Source of the DNA: Thalassotalea euphylliae
Lineage (GTDB): Bacteria; Pseudomonadota; Gammaproteobacteria; Enterobacterales; Alteromonadaceae
NCBI RefSeq assembly: GCF_003390395.1
Contig: NZ_QUOV01000001.1
Span: forward strand, 3,472,001-3,536,000
Reading direction: 5' to 3'
Length of the DNA stretch: 64,000 nucleotides
Positions 1-9,212 of the stretch are shown piece after piece (positions within the stretch are counted from its first letter, which is position 1; each line of letters starts with the position of its first letter). The notes under the pieces are model-generated. The model ran no database searches, was not told the DNA's origin, and saw only the letters and a list, made by a program, of their open reading frames with translations. The translations under genes were made by a program, and so were the position numbers.

Positions 1-142
1 TATGAATATTGTTGCTGAAGGTGTCGAAAACCTAGAAACACTTCATGAACTTCAACATTTAGGCTGTAACTTTGCACAAGGTTATGCCATCGCAAAACCC
101 ATGGCCGTTAACGATCTTATCCGCTGGGCAGAGCAGTGGTAG
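1..142 (+). CDS. EAL-domain protein, C-terminal fragment (cut by window edge)
   Basis: An open frame beginning at base 2 encodes 46 residues and stops at a TAG at 140-142. It reads NIVAEGVENLETL, then LGCNFAQGYAIAKPM. This matches the end of EAL domains (c-di-GMP phosphodiesterases), where the VAEGVE segment and the L-GC-x-x-AQGY-x-x-x-KP segment form the last strands of the barrel. The rest of the protein lies upstream of the window, so accompanying sensor or GGDEF domains and the catalytic EAL signature cannot be judged. It could be an active phosphodiesterase or a degenerate c-di-GMP receptor. Confidence 0.8.
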   Translation, partial: MNIVAEGVENLETLHELQHLGCNFAQGYAIAKPMAVNDLIRWAEQW

Positions 143-168
143 AACTAACGTTTCTATTCAAGTAGCCG

Positions 169-399
169 TTACTTCCATTGAAACCCATGAAACACATTAA
201 TATACATTTCTTCAACCTTGGCCCGCGCCCAAGGCGTTTTGCGTAAAAACTTCAAGCTAGATTTAACCGAAGGGTCGTTAGTAAAACAGCGAATATCTAC
301 ATTTTGCCCCATTGCTTCCCAGCCAATTTCAGCGACTAGCTCGTTGATGATGCTTTCCAGTTTTTTACCATGCAATGGGTTATTAGGTTGATGATTCAT
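169..399 (-). CDS. DUF2132 (VF530 family) DNA-binding-like small protein
   Basis: A 76-residue protein with the family hallmarks: NNPLHG near the N-terminus (residues 6-11), then a GWE segment, then [18 protein letters not shown] (about 43-60). That last block is the most conserved part of the VF530/DUF2132 family, small proteins with a helical fold proposed to bind DNA; their cellular role is not established. The length is typical for the family. It stands alone, convergent with the EAL gene and downstream of the hydrolase gene on the same strand. Family assignment is firm; function is unknown. Confidence 0.85.
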   Translation of the reverse strand: MNHQPNNPLHGKKLESIINELVAEIGWEAMGQNVDIRCFTNDPSVKSSLKFLRKTPWARAKVEEMYINVFHGFQWK

Positions 400-503
400 A
401 CGTTACTGCCAAAGTTTTGCGCTGCTAAAAGTAGCAACCGAAAGTAGAGTGTCGAAAGTAATGCGATATCATACCATGTTAGCCTTCGGTTGCTGGCCTG
501 AAT

Positions 504-1478
504 TTATCGATCGTATTCAAGCTCTTGACTGCGATCATTTGGCGTTACTCGCCCTTTTTCCATCGCAGCTAACATATGCAGCAAGGCAGGGCTGGTTTTA
601 CCATTGACGGCAAGAAAATAAGAATGCCCTTTGGGTTTATCAAAGGTGTTATTAAAGTCGTCGCAATCGACCTCGAAAACGTTTTTCGGCAATACCTCCA
701 TATTCTCAGGCCCTGTCATGCCAAGCCGCCGTGATACCGTTTTATTTTTCAAGTTGGCCAGCTTGCTCGCCGGCATGGCTAAATCGTCATTGGCGTAATA
801 AACCACTAAGTTGCGGCAGGCATAGGGTACAAATTCAGCTGCTTCTCCCGGCTCCAAGCAATGATTTATAACATCAGCCGCCACCATAAAAATATTGCGG
901 AAAATCTGTGGCACTTGCCCCGTATGATCATGTTTACCCCAAGTTGCGATAGCGTTGCGTAGCACTCTATTCCCCATTGAATGCGCCAAGATGTTGATTC
1001 GTCGAGTACAAGGATTAGGTTTGGCTGCTTCTGCTTTACGCCAGTTATCGAATTTAGTCAGCATGCGAGCAAATGCTATACCGCTAGCATCAGCGGCCTT
1101 TTGATCATCCCAGTAATCATCGATAAACGCAGCGGGAGAATCGTCATCACACGGCCACATTAGTGGTACCACATGAGCAAAATTAGAACCTCTTTCCTGA
1201 TCAATAAGCCGTTGTAACTCTTCGGCATTAGGAAAGATGTCTGGCTCAGCAGTATTATTAAAGCCGTGGATATAAAGCAGTACTTGTGTATTACTTGGCA
1301 GGTTTTTCAGGCGTTCGAAAAATGCAGGGCTGCCAATTTCGGTATAATCATCAACGCCATTTCGCTCGCAGAAATACATATCAAGACTGGCTCTAGTCTT
1401 CTGCACTGGAAACGATATTTTTCGATTGCGCTTGCTGCGCTGTGATTCTTTCGGTGTGCGGTTAGTTGCAAATAGCAT
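504..1478 (-). CDS. alpha/beta hydrolase, DUF900-like (COG4782 type)
   Basis: Alpha/beta-hydrolase fold protein of about 324 residues. The signs are a VLLYIHGFNN strand-turn (oxyanion-hole region, near residue 90) and the nucleophile elbow AHSMGNR (G-x-S-x-G-like, with His before Ser), typical of the DUF900/COG4782 group of esterase-like proteins. A late GHSYF segment could supply the catalytic His. I chose the ATG at 1478 because a GAGGTG ribosome-binding site lies 6 bases upstream; a GTG nine bases further out is also in frame. No signal peptide is visible, so a cytoplasmic location is likely. The substrate cannot be inferred. It is a single gene followed by the DUF2132 gene. Confidence 0.75.
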   Translation of the reverse strand: MLFATNRTPKESQRSKRNRKISFPVQKTRASLDMYFCERNGVDDYTEIGSPAFFERLKNLPSNTQVLLYIHGFNNTAEPDIFPNAEELQRLIDQERGSNFAHVVPLMWPCDDDSPAAFIDDYWDDQKAADASGIAFARMLTKFDNWRKAEAAKPNPCTRRINILAHSMGNRVLRNAIATWGKHDHTGQVPQIFRNIFMVAADVINHCLEPGEAAEFVPYACRNLVVYYANDDLAMPASKLANLKNKTVSRRLGMTGPENMEVLPKNVFEVDCDDFNNTFDKPKGHSYFLAVNGKTSPALLHMLAAMEKGRVTPNDRSQELEYDR

Positions 1479-1660
1479 ATTAGTCACCTCGTGCTTAATT
1501 AACTAAAAAGTCGCAGAATGTGAAAATAAGCTAATTACTGCTAGATACGTCAGGAAGACTCAACTTCCCTTTCTAAATTAGACTATCCCTAATTTTCTTA
1601 TTCTTGATGTACTACACTTCAAAGCCTAGAAAGTGCTGCTGATTTGTCAAACCAAGCATT

Positions 1661-1926
1661 ATACCAATTGAATTAATTAATTGATCAATTCAGAGCGTTG
1701 ACAGCGGTGGGAGAATCAACCAAATTTGTGCAGATATAGTTGCTCTAAATCGAATAAATTTGGCGAAATTATCGCGCCGCTGACACGCTCCCAAAGGGCG
1801 AGTTTAAAAGGCTTATATGCTGCGTTATTGATTTTGCCAAGGGAATAACCATTCTCTGCAAGCAATGCCTTGCCTCTAAGCCTTTTAATTCTCGCTGAAT
1901 GATTAAGTATTTATTTCAATTGGTAT
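1661..1926. repeat. Dispersed two-hairpin repeat, copy A
   Basis: A 266-bp intergenic element bounded by perfect 10-bp terminal inverted repeats (ATACCAATTG at the left, CAATTGGTAT at the right) that continue imperfectly to about 30 bp. Inside are two long stems. Stem 1 pairs 1693-1709 with 1775-1790, and its loop contains ATAGTTGCTCTA. Stem 2 pairs 1798-1816 with 1877-1895, and its loop contains CTGCGTTAT and TAACCATTCTCTGCA. It aligns along its length with 58353-58616. It contains no ORF. It lies between the 3' end of the LysE-type gene and the 5' end of the hydrolase gene. A MITE-like mobile element or a structured RNA family are both possible. Confidence 0.85.
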
Positions 1927-1992
1927 TAATGCTGCCCCGAAAGCCCACAGACCAAGTTCGTGGTTAATCTGTAGTTACTAAATACCTTAGGT

Positions 1993-2604
1993 TTATATCA
2001 ACTCAGCCCTAAACATTGGAATAAGTGAAACAACCAGCAGACTCGCCATCACTCGATTAAACCAAGCGATAAATAAAGGTTTTTGCAAAATATTTTTCAA
2101 GCCCGCACCAGCGGCCATCCAAGTAAAAGAACAAGGTAATCCGAACAAGCAATAAATTAAGGCAATAACCGTGAGGTTATCAATGGTAGAGCTTTCCACT
2201 GATGAGAAAGTCACTATCGCTGATACCGCCATTATCCAAGCTTTAGGATTCACCCATTGAAAAGCCGCAGCTTGTATAAAAGATAACGGCTTGGCTTGTA
2301 GGTGGCTTTGTGGCTGTGCTTCGGCAGTCACTGGCGTCGTTGCAATTTTAAAAGCCAAATAAATAAGGTAACTCCCCCCTAGCAACTTCATCGCCATAAA
2401 CAGTGAAGGCAAGGCCTGAAATAGTGAAAGCAAGCCAATACCTACGCCGACAATCATTAATGGAAAGCCTAAATTGATGCCTAGCATATGCGGCACTGTT
2501 TTTTTGATGCCAAAATTCAGCCCAGAACTTAGCAGCATGATGTTGTTCGGACCCGGTGTTCCTGACGTAGATAAAACAAAGAGTATCAGTGCAATAATTT
2601 CCAT
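1993..2604 (-). CDS. LysE/RhtB family amino-acid exporter
   Basis: An integral membrane protein of 203 residues with about six hydrophobic segments. Its N-terminal TPGPNNIML motif is the signature of the LysE/RhtB superfamily, and AFQWVNPKAWIMA near the middle is its second conserved block (NPK). Members export amino acids or related metabolites across the inner membrane using the proton gradient. The start is set at the ATG at 2604, which has AGGG 8 bases upstream; an in-frame ATG six codons earlier lacks this. The substrate is not predictable from sequence. It is a single gene, 139 bp downstream of acnB on the same strand. Confidence 0.88.
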   Translation of the reverse strand: MEIIALILFVLSTSGTPGPNNIMLLSSGLNFGIKKTVPHMLGINLGFPLMIVGVGIGLLSLFQALPSLFMAMKLLGGSYLIYLAFKIATTPVTAEAQPQSHLQAKPLSFIQAAAFQWVNPKAWIMAVSAIVTFSSVESSTIDNLTVIALIYCLFGLPCSFTWMAAGAGLKNILQKPLFIAWFNRVMASLLVVSLIPMFRAELI

Positions 2605-2743
2605 ATGAATAGCCCTGTTCACTTAATTTATCGAATAGAGCTATCTTTGCTTAAAATAGTAAAGCCTTACATATACAAATAAAAAAAATCCAACCTACAC
2701 AGTTGTCATCAAAGTTGTTCAAAAGCTACGTTGATTCAGTTTT

Positions 2744-5347
2744 CTATGCCGTCACTTGCAAAATAACCGACTTTGCTTTTTCTGTGTAACGCTCCATCTG
2801 ATGAAAGTTTAAGTAACGGTAGGTGTCTGCCGCCGTGGCGTCTATTTGCTTCGCATATTTAAAGTACTCAGCAGGTGTGGGCAATTTCCCTAAAATGGCG
2901 CCAACCGCAGCTAACTCGGCAGAAGTTAAATACACATTTGCCCCCGTACCTAAACGATTGGGAAAGTTTCGGGTCGAAGTTGATAACACAGTAGCGTTAT
3001 CAGCAACGCGTGCTTGGTTTCCCATACACAATGAGCAGCCCGGCGTTTCAATGCGAACACCTGCTTTACCATAAATAGAATAGTAACCCTCTTCGGTCAG
3101 TTGATCGCGGTCCATTTTGGTCGGCGGTGCGACCCACATTCTCGTATTCAACACGCCACCAGTATTATTCATATGGCTTTCTAATAACTTTCCGGCGGCA
3201 CGAAAATGGCCAATATTGGTCATACATGAACCAATAAATACTTCATCGACACTATCGCCTGCAACTTCTGACAGGCGCTTGGCATCGTCAGGGTCATTCG
3301 GGCAGCAAACAATCGGCTCAGTAATATCAGCTAAGTCTATCTCCAAAATATGGGCATATTCGGCATCGCTGTCAGCACTCATAAGTGATGGACTCGCTAA
3401 CCAATCTTCCATAGCATTTATTCTTCGCTCTATAGTGCGAACATCACCATAGCCCTCGCTAATCATCCATTTGAGCATAATGATATTAGAGCTTAGATAC
3501 TCTTTTACCGCTGCTTCTTCCAGCTTAATTGTACAGCCTGCCGCCGAGCGCTCAGCAGAGGCATCGGAAAGCTCAAAGGCCTGCTCTACCGTTAACCCAG
3601 TTAAGCCCTCAATTTCCAAAATGCGACCAGAAAATTCGTTCATTTTACCGGCTTTTTCTACTGTTAATAGGCCTTCTTTAATACCGTAATAAGGAATCGC
3701 ATGGACTAAGTCGCGCAAAGTAATACCCGGCTGCATCTTGCCTTTAAAACGCACTAATACAGACTCTGGCATATCTAATGGCATTACCCCGGTAGCTGCC
3801 GCAAAAGCCACTAACCCAGAGCCTGCTGGAAATGAAATACCAAGTGGGAAACGGGTATGGGAGTCGCCACCTGTGCCAACGGTATCGGGCAGCAGCATAC
3901 GATTTAGCCAAGAATGGATCACGCCGTCACCTGGACGCAGCGACACACCACCGCGATTCATCATAAAATCTGGTAACGTATGATGGGTATGCACATCAAC
4001 AGGTTTAGGATAAGCAGAGGTGTGGCAAAATGACTGCATAGTAAGATCGGCCGAGAAGCCTAAACAGGCGAGATCCTTTAACTCGTCGCGCGTCATTGGC
4101 CCTGTAGTGTCTTGCGAGCCAACGGTTGTCATTCTCGGCTCGCAATATTGGCCAGCTCTTACCCCTTGTACACCACAGGCTTTGCCCACCATTTTCTGTG
4201 CTAACGTAAAACCTTTGCTTGATGTTACCGCGTCTATCGGCTTTGCGAACAAATCAATGTCGCCTAAACCCAGTGCTTCACGAGCGCGATTGGTTAACCC
4301 TCGTCCAATAATTAGTGGGATGCGGCCGCCTGCCCGCACTTCATCAAGCAATACTGGGCTCAGTTCAAACTCAGCGATAACTTCGCCTGTGCTATTTTTG
4401 ACAACGCCTTCGTAGGGGTAAATATCAATCACATCACCCATATGCATTTTCTGAACATCTAACTCGATTGGCAATGCGCCAGAATCTTCCATAGTGTTGT
4501 AAAAAATTGGTGCAATTTTACCGCCCAAACACACGCCACCAGTGCGCTTATTCGGCACGTAAGGAATATCTTCTCCCATAAACCAAAGCACAGAATTTGT
4601 GGCTGATTTGCGCGATGACCCCGTACCGACGACATCACCGACATAGGCTAGCGGTATGCCGTCTTTTTGCATAGTTTCAATTTGTTTGATGGGACCAATC
4701 GCCCCCGACTCGTCGGGGGTAATACCATCACGTGCCATTTTCAGCATGGCCTTGGCATGAACTGGAATATCAGGGCGCGACCAAGCATCTGGTGCAGGGG
4801 AAAGATCGTCGGTATTGGTTTCACCAATCACTTTAAACACTTTTACTGTGATTTTTTCTGCAACCGCAGGCTTTGAGGTAAACCACTCGCCTGCGGCCCA
4901 AGATTGCATCACCGTTTGTGCGGCTTGATTGCCAGCTTCCGCTTTCTCCTTCACGTCAAAAAAAGCATCAAACATTAGTAGGGTTTTCTTCAACCCAGCA
5001 GCGGCTATCTCTGCCAGCTTATGATCGTCAAGTAGGTCAATCATCGGCTGAATGTTGTAACCACCTAGCATAGTGCCCAATAATTCAGTGGCATGCTTTG
5101 CAGAAATGATTGGTGAGTGTGTTTCGCCTTTCGCCACGGCTGCCAAAAAGCTCGCTTTAACATAGGCGGCTTCATCAACGCCTGGAGGTATACGATTAGA
5201 CAAGAGGTCGACTAAAAAAGCTTCTTCGCCCTCAGGAGGTGCTTTAGCTAACTCAATTAATGCTGCCGTTTGTTCTGCATCTAATGGTTTCGGAGTAACC
5301 CCTTGTGCAGCGCGTTCTGTTACGTGATTGCGATATTCTTCAAGCAC
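2744..5347 (-). CDS. acnB: aconitate hydratase B / 2-methylisocitrate dehydratase
   Basis: A full-length AcnB (867 residues; E. coli AcnB is 865) that interconverts citrate and isocitrate in the TCA cycle and can act on 2-methylisocitrate. The N-terminus (MLEEYRNHVTERAAQG) and the helical HEAT-like domain match E. coli closely, followed by the swivel domain (GETNTDDLSPAPDAW) and the catalytic domains. The [4Fe-4S] ligand cysteines are in FIGSCMTN and PGCSLCMGN; active-site segments GGDSHTRFP and STSTRNFPNR are intact. It is transcribed away from a second AcnB-type gene at 5817. No intrinsic terminator is visible after it. Its codon use is less biased than that of the paralog. Confidence 0.97.
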   Translation of the reverse strand: MLEEYRNHVTERAAQGVTPKPLDAEQTAALIELAKAPPEGEEAFLVDLLSNRIPPGVDEAAYVKASFLAAVAKGETHSPIISAKHATELLGTMLGGYNIQPMIDLLDDHKLAEIAAAGLKKTLLMFDAFFDVKEKAEAGNQAAQTVMQSWAAGEWFTSKPAVAEKITVKVFKVIGETNTDDLSPAPDAWSRPDIPVHAKAMLKMARDGITPDESGAIGPIKQIETMQKDGIPLAYVGDVVGTGSSRKSATNSVLWFMGEDIPYVPNKRTGGVCLGGKIAPIFYNTMEDSGALPIELDVQKMHMGDVIDIYPYEGVVKNSTGEVIAEFELSPVLLDEVRAGGRIPLIIGRGLTNRAREALGLGDIDLFAKPIDAVTSSKGFTLAQKMVGKACGVQGVRAGQYCEPRMTTVGSQDTTGPMTRDELKDLACLGFSADLTMQSFCHTSAYPKPVDVHTHHTLPDFMMNRGGVSLRPGDGVIHSWLNRMLLPDTVGTGGDSHTRFPLGISFPAGSGLVAFAAATGVMPLDMPESVLVRFKGKMQPGITLRDLVHAIPYYGIKEGLLTVEKAGKMNEFSGRILEIEGLTGLTVEQAFELSDASAERSAAGCTIKLEEAAVKEYLSSNIIMLKWMISEGYGDVRTIERRINAMEDWLASPSLMSADSDAEYAHILEIDLADITEPIVCCPNDPDDAKRLSEVAGDSVDEVFIGSCMTNIGHFRAAGKLLESHMNNTGGVLNTRMWVAPPTKMDRDQLTEEGYYSIYGKAGVRIETPGCSLCMGNQARVADNATVLSTSTRNFPNRLGTGANVYLTSAELAAVGAILGKLPTPAEYFKYAKQIDATAADTYRYLNFHQMERYTEKAKSVILQVTA

Positions 5348-5816
5348 GATATTCCCCCTCTCGCTTGGCGCAACCTAGTTCTAATAAATACGCCAATTGA
5401 CGAAGCGTTTGAGTACTAGGTATCTTTTACGATTTATCTCTGCTGAGTTTAGTTGATAGCTACTTAAACGCTAAAATCAGAAGACAAATTATCAACATCC
5501 TATAAACCTAAAATATAACCAGGCTCCAATGAATTAGACTTTGGTATAAGTAAATGTAAGCAAGCGAATGAACTCTGCGACAATTGACTAATTGGCGTCA
5601 TTTATTACCTGCCCCTGTCTATTTGGCAAATACTTAAAGCCATATTTAGCAGCCCCCATAACTACTATAATTAAAATTTCTAACTCTCATAAATCATATA
5701 AATGCCACTTATTTCAGCAAATGATTACTCGTCGCCAAAAAATCAGGTAAAATACCGTCCGAAATAATCATACTAATACCCGTCAATTAGCATTTTTTAA
5801 TCAAAGTGAGTATCAC
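5348..5816. other. Divergent intergenic region between the two aconitase genes
   Basis: A 469-bp AT-rich spacer with no ORF of note. It must hold promoters for both aconitase genes. The only specific signal found is a candidate promoter for the rightward gene near 5725-5753, listed separately. No recognisable operator palindrome (Fur, PdhR or GntR type) was seen. Confidence 0.6.
5725..5753 (+). promoter_or_regulatory. Candidate sigma-70 promoter of the second aconitase gene
   Basis: TTACTC (5725-5730), a 17-bp spacer, then TAAAAT (5748-5753). This would place transcription start near 5760, about 57 bases before the ATG at 5817, which is preceded by GTGAG. The -35 match is weak, so this is tentative. 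Confidence 0.35.
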
Positions 5817-8630
5817 ATGAGCTTGTATTCAGAATATTTAGCGGAAATCAAAAGCCGTAAAGAAGAGCTTGGTCTTGCACCTAAGCCAATTGATAGCGCT
5901 GAGCTATTAGCGGAAATTATCGAACAGATTAAAGATCAAGATAATGCACACCGTGAAGAATCATTAAACTTCTTCATCTACAACACACTACCAGGCACAA
6001 CCAGTGCTGCTGGTACCAAAGCGAAATTCCTAAAAGAAATCATCCTAGGTCAAGTAACCGTTGCCGAGATCACACCTGAGTTCGCATTCGAACTACTTTC
6101 ACACATGAAAGGTGGTCCTTCAATTGAAGTACTTCTTGACCTTGCATTAGGTGAGGATGCTTCAGTTTCTGCGCCTGCGGCAGACGTATTAAAAACACAA
6201 GTATTCTTATACGACGCTGACACTGCTCGCCTTGAAGCAGCATACAAAGCGGGTAACGCAGTAGCTAAAGAGATTTTAGAAAGCTACGCAAAAGCTGAAT
6301 TCTTCACAAAATTACCTGAAGTTTCAGAGAAAATTGAAGTAGTAACTTACGTTGCTGGTGTTGGTGATATCTCAACTGACTTACTATCGCCAGGTCACCA
6401 ATCTCACTCACGCGCTGACCGTGAGTTACACGGTCAATGTATGATTACGCCTGAAGCACAACAAGAAATCGTTGCACTTCAAAAAGAGCACCCTGGTAAA
6501 AAAGTCATGCTAGTTGCTGAAAAAGGCACTATGGGTGTTGGCTCATCACGTATGTCTGGTGTGAACAACGTAGCACTTTGGGCTGGTGAGCAAGCTTCAC
6601 CATACGTACCGTTCATCAACATTGCACCAGTAGTTGCAGGTACTAACGGTATTGCACCAATTTTCTTAACAACAGTTGATGTAACTGGTGGTATTGGTCT
6701 TGACCTTAAGAACTGGGTGAAGAAAGTAGACGCTGACGGTAACACGGTTACTGACGCAAATGGCGACCCAGTGTTAGAAGAAGCCTACTCTGTAGCTACA
6801 GGTACAGTGCTGACTATCGATACTAAAGCGAAGAAATTATTCAGCGGTAGCGAAGAAGTTGCTGACGTTGCTTCTGCATTCACACCACAAAAGCAAGAGT
6901 TCATGAAAGCGGGTGGTTCTTACGCGGTGACTTTTGGTAAGAAGTTACAAACGTTCGCTGCCCAAGCGTTAGGTGTAGATGCACCTGTTGTATACGCAGC
7001 AGCAAAAGAAATCTCTCACGAAGGTCAAGGCTTAACGGCTGTTGAGAAAATCTTCAACCGTAACGCGGTAGGTGTTGCATCTGATGCGCCATTACACGCA
7101 GGTTCTAACGTACGTGTTAAAGTAAACATCGTTGGTTCTCAAGATACAACAGGTCCTATGACGTGTCAGGAATTAGAAGCGATGGCTGCTTCTACAATTT
7201 CTCCTCTTGTTGACGGTGCATTCCAATCAGGTTGTCACACGGCATCAGTATGGGACAGCAAAGCAAAAGCTAACACGCCTAAGCTAATGGCATTTATGAA
7301 TGCATTCGGTGTAATCACAGCCCGTGATCCGAAAGGCGTTTACCACTCAATGACTGATGTTATTCACAAAGTATTGAACGACATCACGGTTGACGATCGC
7401 GCCATCATCATCGGTGGTGACTCACATACGCGTATGTCTAAAGGTGTCGCATTCGGTGCTGACTCAGGTACGGTAGCGATTGCACTTGCTACAGGTGAGT
7501 CTGCAATGCCAATTCCAGAGTCAGTAAAAGTTACCTTCAAAGGTAAAATGGCTGATCACATGGACTTCCGCGATATCGTTCACGCAACGCAAGCACAAAT
7601 GCTTAAGCAGTTCGAAGGTGAAAACGTATTCCAAGGTCGCGTAATCGAAGTACACATTGGTACTTTACTAGCTGACCAAGCGTTCACGTTCACTGACTGG
7701 ACAGCGGAAATGAAGGCGAAAGCATCTGTTTGTATCTCAAATGATGAAACATTAATTGAGTCTATCGAGCTTGCAAAATCTCGTATCCAAATCATGATCG
7801 ATAAGGGTATGGATAACGAAGCACAAACATTAGCTGGCTTAATCAAGTTAGCTGATGAACGTATCGCTGGTATTACGTCTGGTGAAACACCTGCGCTAGC
7901 ACCAGATGAAAACGCTAAATACTACGCAGAAGTTGAAGTTGATTTGGACACAATCGTTGAACCAATGATTGCTGACCCAGACGTTAACAACGAAGACGTT
8001 TCTAAGCGTTACACCCACGATGTAATTCGCCCTGTTTCATTCTACAACGACCGCCCTGTTGATTTAGGCTTCGTTGGTTCTTGTATGGTTCACAAAGGTG
8101 ATATGCAAATTATCGCGCAAATGTTCCGTAACTTAGAGAAGCAAAACGGTTCAATCGAATTCAATGCACCACTTGTTGTTGCTCCACCAACGTACAACAT
8201 CGTTGACGAGTTAAAAGCTGAAGGTGATTGGGAAATTCTAGAGAAATACTCTGGCTTCGTATTTGACGATGAAAACCCGAAAGGTGAAGCACGTAAGAGC
8301 TACGAAAACATCTTATACCTTGAGCGCCCGGGCTGTAACTTATGTATGGGCAACCAAGAAAAAGCAGAACCAGGTGACACGGTAATCGCTACTTCTACTC
8401 GCCTATTCCAAGGTCGTGTTGTAGCCGATAGCGCAGAGAAGAAAGGTGAATCGTTACTAGGTTCAACACCACTAGTAGTACTTTCAACTATCTTAGGTCG
8501 CTTCCCGACGATGGATGAGTACACAGCGGCTGTTGAAGGTATCGACCTAACACGTTTCGCGCCACCTACTGAAGCGATGACAACACCAGCTTCTGGTGCA
8601 GTTGCAGTTAAGATTGCTGATCCTAGCTAA
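5817..8630 (+). CDS. acnB: AcnB-type aconitate hydratase paralog (long, Bacteroidota-like form)
   Basis: A 937-residue aconitase of the AcnB architecture, about 70 residues longer than the neighbouring acnB product. It has an N-terminal helical domain (KPIDSAELLAEIIEQIKD, then FFIYNTLPGTTSAAG), a swivel segment (DISTDLLSPGHQSHSR) and catalytic motifs GSQDTTGPMT, FQSGCHTASVWD and GGDSHTRMSKG. The Fe-S cysteines are present in FVGSCMVHKG and PGCNLCMGNQ. Extra sequence after EIEVHIGTL-like positions and near residues 305-325 (VDADGNTVTDANGDPV) distinguishes it. From memory it resembles the roughly 925-residue AcnB of Bacteroidota more than the E. coli type. Codons are strongly biased to GGT, CGT, AAC and TTC, suggesting high expression. 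An intrinsic terminator follows. Confidence 0.93.
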   Translation: MSLYSEYLAEIKSRKEELGLAPKPIDSAELLAEIIEQIKDQDNAHREESLNFFIYNTLPGTTSAAGTKAKFLKEIILGQVTVAEITPEFAFELLSHMKGGPSIEVLLDLALGEDASVSAPAADVLKTQVFLYDADTARLEAAYKAGNAVAKEILESYAKAEFFTKLPEVSEKIEVVTYVAGVGDISTDLLSPGHQSHSRADRELHGQCMITPEAQQEIVALQKEHPGKKVMLVAEKGTMGVGSSRMSGVNNVALWAGEQASPYVPFINIAPVVAGTNGIAPIFLTTVDVTGGIGLDLKNWVKKVDADGNTVTDANGDPVLEEAYSVATGTVLTIDTKAKKLFSGSEEVADVASAFTPQKQEFMKAGGSYAVTFGKKLQTFAAQALGVDAPVVYAAAKEISHEGQGLTAVEKIFNRNAVGVASDAPLHAGSNVRVKVNIVGSQDTTGPMTCQELEAMAASTISPLVDGAFQSGCHTASVWDSKAKANTPKLMAFMNAFGVITARDPKGVYHSMTDVIHKVLNDITVDDRAIIIGGDSHTRMSKGVAFGADSGTVAIALATGESAMPIPESVKVTFKGKMADHMDFRDIVHATQAQMLKQFEGENVFQGRVIEVHIGTLLADQAFTFTDWTAEMKAKASVCISNDETLIESIELAKSRIQIMIDKGMDNEAQTLAGLIKLADERIAGITSGETPALAPDENAKYYAEVEVDLDTIVEPMIADPDVNNEDVSKRYTHDVIRPVSFYNDRPVDLGFVGSCMVHKGDMQIIAQMFRNLEKQNGSIEFNAPLVVAPPTYNIVDELKAEGDWEILEKYSGFVFDDENPKGEARKSYENILYLERPGCNLCMGNQEKAEPGDTVIATSTRLFQGRVVADSAEKKGESLLGSTPLVVLSTILGRFPTMDEYTAAVEGIDLTRFAPPTEAMTTPASGAVAVKIADPS

Positions 8631-8660
8631 TCAGCTATCATAGCTTTTAAACTAGAGACT

Positions 8661-8690
8661 AAAAGGGCTGCTTAATAGCAGCCCTTTTTT
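8661..8690 (+). terminator. Intrinsic terminator after the second aconitase gene
   Basis: The 8-bp stem GGGCTGCT/AGCAGCCC with a short loop is followed by a run of six T, 31 bases after the stop codon. An A-run on the other side means it could also act leftwards. Confidence 0.9.
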
Positions 8691-8749
8691 ATTGCCTGTA
8701 GTTTGGGTTCAGAGAAGTTTGATCTACTAGTCAACAATACTCCCTCTTT

Positions 8750-9103
8750 TTACGGACAGCTAATCTCCACCGTTAATGAAGGGAAAATATAGTTAGGTTT
8801 AGCATTGCGATCGTCAAAGCTCTCGACTCCTTCCAAGTACTTAATGCTATAGCCCATATCGCCACAAATACGCTTTGCCTTTCGAGTGGTAAATAAATTC
8901 ATACGCTCAAATGAAACACCACCTAAGCGCGCAACTTCCAAGTGATATTGCTTATCGGTTTGTTTGACGAGTTTAAACTGCACGCGGTGATCGAAGTCAG
9001 TTTCAAATTTGCCTTTTTGATGCTGTGCATTAGCTTGGCCATGAACAGTAGCCAGAATAAAACAAGCGAAAACCGATTTCATGCAACAATAAAATGCTTT
9101 CAA
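8750..9103 (-). CDS. Small secreted/periplasmic protein of unknown function
   Basis: About 117 residues. The preferred start is a TTG at 9103, preceded by AAGGA with suitable spacing; it gives a Sec signal peptide (MKAFYCCMKSVFACFILA, predicted cleavage after ANA). An ATG at 9082 inside the signal peptide is an alternative. The mature part is soluble with two cysteines (in RICGDM and the terminal SCP) that could form a disulphide, suggesting a periplasmic location. No family was recognised. It sits between the aconitase terminator and the lpd terminator, so it is a single-gene unit. Confidence 0.6.
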   Translation of the reverse strand: MKAFYCCMKSVFACFILATVHGQANAQHQKGKFETDFDHRVQFKLVKQTDKQYHLEVARLGGVSFERMNLFTTRKAKRICGDMGYSIKYLEGVESFDDRNAKPNYIFPSLTVEISCP

Positions 9104-9152
9104 AATGAAATCCTTACAAGAGGGTAATTTACCTAGTGTAAAAGCTGACAAT

Positions 9153-9180
9153 AAAAAAGCCAGCGATAAACGCTGGCTTT
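9153..9180 (-). terminator. Intrinsic terminator downstream of lpd
   Basis: GCCAGCG and CGCTGGC form a 7-bp GC-rich stem with a short loop. On the minus strand it is followed by six T. It lies 33 bases past the lpd stop codon and ends the pdh operon. Confidence 0.88.
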
Positions 9181-9212
9181 AATCATCTTGGTAAAAAAGT
9201 AAGCTTAGTTAA

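Noticed and set aside
4020..4415. Open frame of 131 codons opposite acnB
   Set aside because: It is an antisense shadow of the acnB coding sequence, with no recognisable protein sequence.
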